Shown piece by piece: positions 7,127 through 11,568 of a stretch of 12,483 nucleotides of DNA. The notes below the pieces were generated by a model. It did not search any database. It had not been told where the DNA came from and saw only the letters and a program-made list of their open reading frames with translations. The stretch is from an uncultured Oscillibacter sp. GTDB lineage: Bacteria; Bacillota; Clostridia; Oscillospirales; Oscillospiraceae. Within the stretch, counting starts at the first letter, position 1; each line of letters starts with the position of its first letter. The DNA is taken from assembly GCA_946494635.1 (NCBI GenBank), contig CAMMCS010000040.1, forward strand, positions 1 to 12,483. The letters are read 5' to 3'. The position numbers and the translations under genes were made by a program.

Positions 7127-7645
7127 TCAGTAGAAAAAAAGCCTTACGGCAAAGGCCGCCGCCACAAAGCCTGTCAGGTCCGCCACCAGGGCGGCGGGGA
7201 TGGCGTGGCGGGTCCGGCGGATACCGGAGCTGCCGAAGTAGACGGCGACGGTATAAAAGGTGGTTTCCGTGCTGCCCAGCATCACCGCCGCCACCCGGCC
7301 CACGTAGGAGTCCGGCCCGAAACGGGCCATCAGGTCGCTGCCGATGGCCAGGGCGCCGCTGCCGCTGACCGGGCGGATAAAGAGCAGGCCCGCGGTTTCC
7401 GGCGGGATCCCCACCGCCTCCAGGGCCGGCGAGAGCAGCTTCCCCAGAAAGTCCATAGCCCCGGAGGCCTGGAACATGTAGACGGCGGTCAGAAGCCCCA
7501 CCAGGTTGGGCAGGATCCGCAGCAGGATGGTCAGCCCCTCCTGGGCCCCCTGGGTGAGGGTGTCGAACACGTTGACGCCCTTCCCCAGCCCCACCACGGC
7601 AGTAACGGAGAGCAGGGCCGGGACCAGCAGCGCAGAGAGATCCAT
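7127..7645 (-). CDS. spmB: Spore maturation protein B
   Basis: Protein of 172 residues matching SpmB: hydrophobic throughout, with RPVSGSGALAIGSDL (91-105) and GSTETTFYTVAVYFG (124-138), the usual signatures of this nucleoside-gate-type membrane family. SpmA and SpmB are needed in Bacillus and Clostridium for proper dehydration of the spore core; the transported substance is not established. The frame extends upstream to 7693, overlapping spmA, but the start at 7645 has GGGGAGGG at good spacing and fits the family. The gap from the spmA stop is 13 bases, so the two are surely cotranscribed. Its presence marks a spore-forming lineage. Confidence 0.92.
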   Translation of the reverse strand: MDLSALLVPALLSVTAVVGLGKGVNVFDTLTQGAQEGLTILLRILPNLVGLLTAVYMFQASGAMDFLGKLLSPALEAVGIPPETAGLLFIRPVSGSGALAIGSDLMARFGPDSYVGRVAAVMLGSTETTFYTVAVYFGSSGIRRTRHAIPAALVADLTGFVAAAFAVRLFFY

Positions 7646-7658
7646 AGGCGCCCTCCCC

Positions 7659-8240
7659 TCAGCGGATGACCCGGGACAGGAGCCGGGCGGCAAGTACCCC
7701 CGCGGCCACCGACAGCACCGAGGCTAGCCACACCGCCGGCACGATCTCAAAGGGCGCCGCGCTGCCGCAGGCGGCCCGGACCCCGGCCACCGTGGTGGGC
7801 AGCAGCTGGATAGACGCCGTGTTGAGCACCACCAGCATGCACAGCTCATTGGATGCCACACCGCCGCATCCCCTTGCCATGCGCCGGGCCGCCTGGATGC
7901 CTAAGGGGGTGGCCGCATTCCCCAACCCCAGGAGATTGCAGGAGATGTTGGCCGACACCGCCGCCATGGTTTCCTTGTCCCGGCAGGCCCGGGGCATCAG
8001 GCGGCACAGCAGGGGGCGGAAGAGCCGGGCCAGGGCGTCGGTAAAGCCGCAGCGGCCCATGATTGCCATCACTCCCGACCACAGGCAGATCATCCCGCCC
8101 ATGGAGATGCACAGCTCCACTGCGGCCGCCGCGCCCTCCATGGCGGCGTTGCCCACGTCCGCAATCGTCTGATTGATCAAGCCAAAGATCACCGACAGGA
8201 CGATCATCCCCGTCCAGATCCACGCCATCGCCAATGTCAT
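7659..8240 (-). CDS. spmA: Spore maturation protein A
   Basis: Protein of 193 residues from this start. It has several membrane segments, ELCISMGGMICLWSGVM (42-58), and the SpmA hallmark NLLGLGNAATPLGIQA (102-117). It works with SpmB in spore core dehydration in Firmicutes. Two starts are plausible: ATG at 8240 (AAGGA eight bases upstream) and ATG at 8228 (MAWIWTGMIV), which fits the usual family start and has GAGGTG upstream at longer spacing. The open frame extends to 8288, but those residues (PLPRRPYIR) are not family-like. It is divergent from the AbrB-like gene. No sporulation-sigma promoter could be recognised with confidence. Confidence 0.9.
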   Translation of the reverse strand: MTLAMAWIWTGMIVLSVIFGLINQTIADVGNAAMEGAAAAVELCISMGGMICLWSGVMAIMGRCGFTDALARLFRPLLCRLMPRACRDKETMAAVSANISCNLLGLGNAATPLGIQAARRMARGCGGVASNELCMLVVLNTASIQLLPTTVAGVRAACGSAAPFEIVPAVWLASVLSVAAGVLAARLLSRVIR

Positions 8241-8347
8241 CACCTCAGTCCTTATATATGGCCGTCTGGGAAGGGGATATGCCTGCAAAATCCGCGTCCC
8301 GCCTTCCGCCAGCCCTGATTTTCCTGTATGCCCGCCGTGTATTATTC

Positions 8348-8376
8348 ATTATATTTGCATAAATTCAATTTTTCGA
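8348..8376 (-). promoter_or_regulatory. Possible promoter of spmA-spmB
   Basis: On the minus strand TCGAAA (8376-8371), a 17-base spacer and a perfect TATAAT (8353-8348). The -35 is only a 4/6 match. It looks sigma-A-like, whereas spmAB is under a sporulation sigma factor in Bacillus, so this may be a basal promoter or chance. Confidence 0.4.
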
Positions 8377-8451
8377 TTTCTTCCAAAAAATGGCAGTTTT
8401 TAACTTTTGATCTCTCGTGCTAAAATGCAAAATTGATTTTATCTGCACAAA

Positions 8452-8468
8452 TGTCAAAAATATTGACA
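8452..8468. promoter_or_regulatory. Inverted repeat over the -35 of the AbrB-like gene (candidate operator)
   Basis: TGTCAAAAATATTGACA: 6-base arms around 5 bases. The right arm is the -35 hexamer. The left arm is a -35-like sequence on the minus strand, but no -10 is found at 16-18 bases from it, so an operator is a better reading than a second promoter. Confidence 0.4.
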
Positions 8469-8491
8469 ACCTTCAAAAACAGTGCTATTGT
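8463..8491 (+). promoter_or_regulatory. Sigma-A-type promoter of the AbrB-like gene
   Basis: TTGACA (8463-8468), a 17-base spacer, TATTGT (8486-8491). The predicted start near 8498 gives a leader of about 43 bases. Confidence 0.75.
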
Positions 8492-8540
8492 ATATTCAAC
8501 TGAAAATCCGACGGACTTCACAGCGACAGGAGATGGGATC

Positions 8541-8795
8541 ATGCTGAAATCAACAGGGATTGTGCGAAAGATTGATGAGCTGGGGCGGATTGTGTTGCCC
8601 GTGGAGCTGCGCCGCTCTCTCGGCATCAGCGAGCGGGACGCGCTGGAGATCTATGTGGACGGCTCCTCCATTGTCCTGAAAAAGGTCCGCTCCAGCTGTG
8701 TGTTCTGCGACGGCACCCGGGACATCCGTACCTTCCGGGGGCGGAACATCTGCGGCAAGTGCCTGCGGGAGCTGCGGGCGGATCAGGACCTGTAG
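8541..8795 (+). CDS. AbrB/SpoVT-family transition-state regulator with a CxxC...CxxC tail
   Basis: Protein of 84 residues. The N-terminal ~50 residues are an AbrB swapped-hairpin DNA-binding domain (STGIVRKIDELGRIVLPVEL, 4-23, then LGISERDALEIYVDG, 27-41). The C-terminal part has Cys53-x2-Cys56 and Cys71-x2-Cys74, which may bind a metal. This short form is common in Clostridia, where AbrB-like proteins act as dimeric or tetrameric repressors of growth-phase and sporulation genes. The start at 8541 is set by AGGAG 10 bases upstream and the family start; the frame is open to 8433 but that passes through the promoter. Its divergent placement from spmAB makes those genes possible targets (inference). 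A strong terminator follows. Confidence 0.9.
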   Translation: MLKSTGIVRKIDELGRIVLPVELRRSLGISERDALEIYVDGSSIVLKKVRSSCVFCDGTRDIRTFRGRNICGKCLRELRADQDL

Positions 8796-8835
8796 GCGCC
8801 CTTTGCGGGAGCGCCCCAGGCAGGACCGGAGGTCC

Positions 8836-8871
8836 ACAGGCCGGCGAATCGATTCGCCGGCCTGTTTTTTT
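8836..8871 (+). terminator. Perfect-palindrome terminator after the AbrB-like gene
   Basis: Positions 8836-8865 are a perfect 30-base palindrome (15+15) centred on ATCGAT, followed by T to 8871. In RNA the stem would have a small loop of four bases. A textbook intrinsic terminator. Confidence 0.9.
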
Positions 8872-8893
8872 GCGGGAATTTGGGAAAATCGGC

Positions 8894-8922
8894 TTGCGTC
8901 CTCCCGCGAAAATGCATATAAT
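8894..8922 (+). promoter_or_regulatory. Promoter of the zinc-ribbon gene
   Basis: TTGCGT (8894-8899), a 17-base spacer, perfect TATAAT (8917-8922). The -35 is weak. The predicted leader is about 98 bases, GC-rich, with a minor GAATC/GATTC inverted repeat around 8947-8962. Confidence 0.6.
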
Positions 8923-9026
8923 GGAGCCGGAAGCAGCAGCGCAGGCGAATCCCCCTCGATTCCGCGAAGCACGTGGGACGCCGCGCTTTGTTGAGAGAGT
9001 GCTACAGGCGAAAGGAGCGAAACAGC

Positions 9027-9383
9027 ATGGCTTTTTTTGACGATTTCCCTCAGAAGGCAAAATCCATGGCCGCCGCAGCCGGCGAGAAGGCCCGGGATGT
9101 GGCGGACAGCGCCAAGCTCACCGCGGCCATCCTCTCCGAGCAGCGGGAGCTGGATAAGAATTACCGGGCCATCGGCGAGTGGTATGTGACCACCCTGGCG
9201 GAGGACGCCCCCGAGGCGGTGGCGGACCTGGTGGCCGCGGCCCGGAAATCTCAGAACCGGATCGCCGAGCTCCGGGAGGCCCGCCAGCAGATCAGCGGGG
9301 ACGCGGGCAGGACCTGTCCCCTGTGCGGCACGGTTTCCGAGGGGAGGTTCTGCCCCCAGTGCGGCGCCCCCCTGGAGGAGTGA
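9027..9383 (+). CDS. Small protein with helical N-terminus and C-terminal zinc ribbon, function unknown
   Basis: Protein of 118 residues. Residues ~14-90 are rich in Ala, Glu, Lys, Arg and Gln and should form a long helix or coiled coil (for example EQRELDKNYRAIGEWYV, 38-54). The end holds a zinc ribbon of the Cys97-x2-Cys100...Cys109-x2-Cys112 type (TCPLCG and FCPQCG). There is no signal peptide or membrane segment. Similar one-domain zinc-ribbon proteins are common in Clostridia genomes, but I know of no assigned role. The start at 9027 is supported by AAGGAG nine bases upstream; upstream codons in this frame are not protein-like. It has its own promoter and stands alone. Confidence 0.8.
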   Translation: MAFFDDFPQKAKSMAAAAGEKARDVADSAKLTAAILSEQRELDKNYRAIGEWYVTTLAEDAPEAVADLVAAARKSQNRIAELREARQQISGDAGRTCPLCGTVSEGRFCPQCGAPLEE

Positions 9384-9407
9384 TGGGACTCCTGGCTTCA
9401 AGCGCGC

Positions 9408-9442
9408 AAAAAAGGACGGGAGGACGAAGTGTCCTCCCGTCC
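9408..9442 (-). terminator. Terminator of the NrdD-like gene (minus strand)
   Basis: GGACGGGAGGAC (9414-9425) pairs perfectly with GTCCTCCCGTCC (9431-9442) around a 5-base loop. On the minus strand it is directly followed by six T (9413-9408). On the plus strand no T run follows, so it should mainly serve the gene on the minus strand. Confidence 0.75.
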
Positions 9443-9492
9443 GGGGTTGTCTAAAATTCCCGGCAGCCGTTTTGGCGGCCCGAAGGATGATG

Positions 9493-9527
9493 AACGGGAG
9501 CGAGCCCAAGGGGCCGCTCCCGTTTTT
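9493..9527 (+). terminator. Terminator of the zinc-ribbon gene (plus strand)
   Basis: AACGGGAGCG (9493-9502) pairs with CGCTCCCGTT (9515-9524), with an inner GCCC/GGGC stem, and the T run goes to 9527. It lies beyond the minus-strand terminator, so the two convergent transcripts overlap. Confidence 0.8.
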
Positions 9528-9550
9528 CCGCGCTCAGGCGCAGGGGCTTC

Positions 9551-9811
9551 TCAGATGTGCTTGACCCGCAGGGCCTCCTCCGCCGTCTTGGCGTCGTTCC
9601 AGCGGCTCATGTCCCCCACCAGGTAGCCGGTGATCCGCCGGATCCGGCTAAAGGGCTGGGGACTCAGGGTGTAGGCCAGGTCCACATAGTCCCCGTCCAC
9701 GTGGATGTCCAGGGCCTCCACGCTGTTGTGGGGATACTTCTTCAGGGCGCGGGCCACATAGGCCTCCTGCTCCTCCCGGGAAATCACGCCGCCGGTTACG
9801 GTTACTTTCAT
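9551..9811 (-). CDS. Stand-alone NrdD glycyl-radical-like domain (class III ribonucleotide reductase C-terminus)
   Basis: Protein of 86 residues. Its second half, RIRRITGYLVG (56-66) followed by WNDAK (71-75) and a terminal RVKHI (82-86), follows the pattern of the C-terminal glycyl-radical region of anaerobic ribonucleoside-triphosphate reductase (R-x-x-G-Y-L ... N-x-x-K ... RVKH); Gly62 would be the radical site. The N-terminal half (MKVTVTGGVISREEQEAYVARAL...DIHVDGDYVDLAY) has no catalytic domain, and a full NrdD is about 600-700 residues. It is not a truncated gene end: it has its own start with AGGAGGTG seven bases upstream, and its own stop and terminator. Similar short proteins occur in Clostridia and are often annotated simply as anaerobic ribonucleotide reductase (from memory). 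The role is unknown; a spare part for damaged NrdD, as GrcA/YfiD is for pyruvate formate-lyase, is my inference. It is divergent from a Crp/Fnr regulator. Confidence 0.75.
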   Translation of the reverse strand: MKVTVTGGVISREEQEAYVARALKKYPHNSVEALDIHVDGDYVDLAYTLSPQPFSRIRRITGYLVGDMSRWNDAKTAEEALRVKHI

Positions 9812-9867
9812 CTCCGGACACCTCCTATGAAAGATTGGGACGAACCCCTTTACAATTTCTGTACTTG

Positions 9868-9873
9868 AGTATA
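9868..9873 (-). promoter_or_regulatory. -10 element of the NrdD-like gene
   Basis: TATACT on the minus strand (9873-9868). No -35 is found at 16-18 bases, as expected for an activator-dependent promoter. The start would be near 9861, leaving a leader of about 50 bases. Confidence 0.5.
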
Positions 9874-9893
9874 TCATAGAGTTGCCCAAGGCG

Positions 9894-9911
9894 CTGTTGC
9901 AACCGCAACAG
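9894..9911. promoter_or_regulatory. Candidate Crp/Fnr-type operator
   Basis: CTGTTGCAACCGCAACAG: perfect 7-base arms around 4 bases. Its centre (9902.5) is 41.5 bases upstream of the predicted start of the minus-strand NrdD-like transcript, the standard class II activator position of Crp/Fnr proteins. The Crp/Fnr gene itself begins 55 bases to the right. The six T that follow (9912-9917) also allow reading it as a plus-strand terminator, but no plus-strand gene needs one here. Confidence 0.55.
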
Positions 9912-9965
9912 TTTTTTCAAAAAAACACAAGATATTGAAAAGTAGAAAGCAGGAAATACAAGATC

Positions 9966-10610
9966 ATGGATTATACCGGGTTTCCCATTTTTCAAAACAT
10001 CGCGGAGGAGGATATTGAGCGGATGATGCGCTGCCTGCGGGCCCGGCAGTGCAGCTACGAGAGCGGCGAGCTCATCTGCGAATACGACGGTGCCGGCCGG
10101 GAGGTGGGGGTCCTGATCAGCGGCACTGCCCAGCTGGCCCGGATCGACTACAGCGGCGTGCGCACCATTCTGGAGCACCTGGAGCGGGGCAGCGTCTTCG
10201 GGGAGGTGCTCAGCTTCTCCGCCCGGAATGGGGACAGCGTCAGCGTGGCCTGTGAAACCCCCTGCCGGGTGCTGTTTCTGGACTACTCCCACATGATGCG
10301 CCCCTGCGAGAACGCCTGCGAGCACCACAGCCAGCTGATCCAGAACATGTTTTCCCTGGTCACCGGACAGATCCAGCATCTGAGCCAGCGGGTGGAGGTC
10401 CTCAGCCGGCGGAGCATCCGGGAGAAGCTGCTGTGCTACTTCGCCATCCAGCAGGGATCGGAGGCGTCCTTCCGCCTGCCCTTCACCTTCAGCACCCTGG
10501 CCGACTACATCAGCACCGACCGCAGCGCCATGATGCGGGAGCTGCGTAAGCTCCGCAACGAGGGTCTGGTGCAGGTGGAGGGCCGGCAGATCGCCCTGAC
10601 GCGGCAATAG
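9966..10610 (+). CDS. Crp/Fnr-family transcriptional regulator
   Basis: Protein of 214 residues, normal for the family. Residues ~5-115 form the cyclic-nucleotide-binding-like beta barrel (GVLISGTAQL, 48-57; LERGSVFGEVLSFS, 72-85). A dimerisation helix follows (~120-145), then a winged helix-turn-helix with STLADYISTDRSAMMRELRKL (176-196) containing the recognition helix. It lacks the N-terminal cysteine cluster of Fnr but has eight Cys (23, 29, 38, 96, 100, 114, 118, 157), with two C-x3-C pairs. The ligand is unknown. A palindrome in the divergent intergenic region and the NrdD-like and NfnAB neighbours suggest control of anaerobic or redox functions (inference). The ribosome site is weak (CAGGAAA, about 11 bases upstream). 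Arg codons are 15 CGG, 6 CGC, 1 CGT. Confidence 0.9.
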   Translation: MDYTGFPIFQNIAEEDIERMMRCLRARQCSYESGELICEYDGAGREVGVLISGTAQLARIDYSGVRTILEHLERGSVFGEVLSFSARNGDSVSVACETPCRVLFLDYSHMMRPCENACEHHSQLIQNMFSLVTGQIQHLSQRVEVLSRRSIREKLLCYFAIQQGSEASFRLPFTFSTLADYISTDRSAMMRELRKLRNEGLVQVEGRQIALTRQ

Positions 10611-10631
10611 GCGCCGGCGGCGTATTTTCCA

Positions 10632-10660
10632 TTGACGGCGCATGGGAAGTGTGTTAATAT
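10632..10660 (+). promoter_or_regulatory. Promoter of nfnAB
   Basis: TTGACG (10632-10637), a 17-base spacer, TAATAT (10655-10660). It starts 22 bases after the Crp/Fnr stop; no clear terminator separates them, so some readthrough from the regulator is possible. Confidence 0.7.
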
Positions 10661-10668
10661 TCTAACGT
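10651..10668. promoter_or_regulatory. Candidate redox operator over the nfnAB -10 (Rex-like or Crp/Fnr-like)
   Basis: GTGTTAATATTCTAACGT matches the clostridial Rex pattern TTGTTAA-N4-TTAACAA at 10 of 14 defined bases. It also shares TGTT-N8-AAC with the palindrome at 9894-9911. It overlaps the -10 and start site, a position that favours repression. Confidence 0.35.
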
Positions 10669-10724
10669 ATGTGAATGCTGCACCTTTGGGTGAACAGATG
10701 TATCAGAGCAGAAAAGGAGTCGCT

Positions 10725-11567
10725 ATGTATCGTATTGTAAAGAAAAGGGTCCTGAATCCAACAGTGACCATGATGGAAATTGAGGCTCCCGCCGTGGCCA
10801 GGAAGGCGGAGCCGGGCCAGTTCATCATCCTGCGGGTGGATGAAAACGGTGAGCGCATCCCCCTGACCATTGCCGCCTACGACAGAGAGGCCGGCACCAT
10901 CACCATTATCTTCCAGGTGGTGGGCGCCACCACGGAGAAGCTCAACCACAAGGAGGAGGGCGAGTACCTCCAGGACTTTGTGGGCCCCCTGGGCAAGGCC
11001 ACGGAAACCGAGGGCCTCAAGCGGGTGGCCGTGGTGGGCGGCGGCGTGGGCACCGCCATCGCCTACCCTGTGGCCAAGAAGCTCCACGACGAGGGCTGCC
11101 ACGTGGATCTGATCGTGGGCTTCCGGAACAAGGACCTGATCATTCTGAAGGAGGAGTTTGAAGCCGCCTCCACCAACCTGATCATCGGCACCGACGACGG
11201 TTCCTACGGCAAGAAGGCACTGGTCACCGACCTGCTCCGGGAGCAGATCGAAGCCGGCGCCCAGTACGACCGGGTCATCGCCATCGGCCCGGTGATTATG
11301 ATGAAATTTGTCTGCCAGCTCACCAAGGAGTACAACATCCCCACGGTGGTCAGCATGAACCCCATTATGATCGACGGCACCGGCATGTGCGGCGGCTGCC
11401 GCCTGACGGTGGGCGGAGAAACCAAGTTCGCCTGCGTGGACGGCCCGGAGTTTGACGGCCACCAGGTGGATTTCGACGAGGCCATGGCTCGCGGCGCCAT
11501 GTACAAGGATTTTGAGCGCCACACCTATGAAGAGGCCTGCAATCTGTTCAAGCAGGAGGTAAAGTAA
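10725..11567 (+). CDS. nfnA: NADH-dependent ferredoxin:NADP oxidoreductase, small subunit NfnA
   Basis: Protein of 280 residues, with the ferredoxin-NADP-reductase-like layout. RIPLTIA (44-50) sits at the FAD site, GGGVGTAIAYPVAKKL (105-120) is the NAD-binding motif, and IDGTGMCGGCRLTV (216-229) plus Cys237 forms the [2Fe-2S] site; in characterised NfnA one ligand is Asp and three are Cys, which fits D217, C222, C225 and C237 here. NfnAB couples NADH and reduced ferredoxin to make two NADPH by flavin-based electron bifurcation. The family is also annotated as sulfide/dihydroorotate-dehydrogenase-like FAD/NAD-binding protein. The frame is open to 10632, but the start at 10725 has AAAAGGAG six bases upstream and gives the family start MYRIVKKR. 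nfnB starts two bases after its stop; that gene's ribosome site AGGAGGT lies within the last codons here. Confidence 0.93.
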   Translation: MYRIVKKRVLNPTVTMMEIEAPAVARKAEPGQFIILRVDENGERIPLTIAAYDREAGTITIIFQVVGATTEKLNHKEEGEYLQDFVGPLGKATETEGLKRVAVVGGGVGTAIAYPVAKKLHDEGCHVDLIVGFRNKDLIILKEEFEAASTNLIIGTDDGSYGKKALVTDLLREQIEAGAQYDRVIAIGPVIMMKFVCQLTKEYNIPTVVSMNPIMIDGTGMCGGCRLTVGGETKFACVDGPEFDGHQVDFDEAMARGAMYKDFERHTYEEACNLFKQEVK

Positions 11568-11568
11568 A

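Larger units (their letters stand above)
8241..8540. other. Divergent intergenic region between spmA and the AbrB-like gene
   Basis: Exactly 300 bases, AT-rich (especially 8340-8500) against GC-rich genes on both sides. It holds one likely promoter for each strand and an inverted repeat over the AbrB-side -35, each listed separately. I see no RNA gene or riboswitch in it. Confidence 0.7.

Noticed and set aside
8944..8965. GAATC...GATTC inverted repeat in the leader of the zinc-ribbon gene, resembling the core of the upstream terminator palindrome
   Set aside because: Only five-base arms, no U tract, and no third copy; too weak to call a repeat family.
9894..9917. Hairpin followed by six T read as a plus-strand intrinsic terminator
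   Set aside because: No plus-strand gene ends upstream (the neighbour there is on the minus strand), and the symmetry and -41.5 position fit an operator better.
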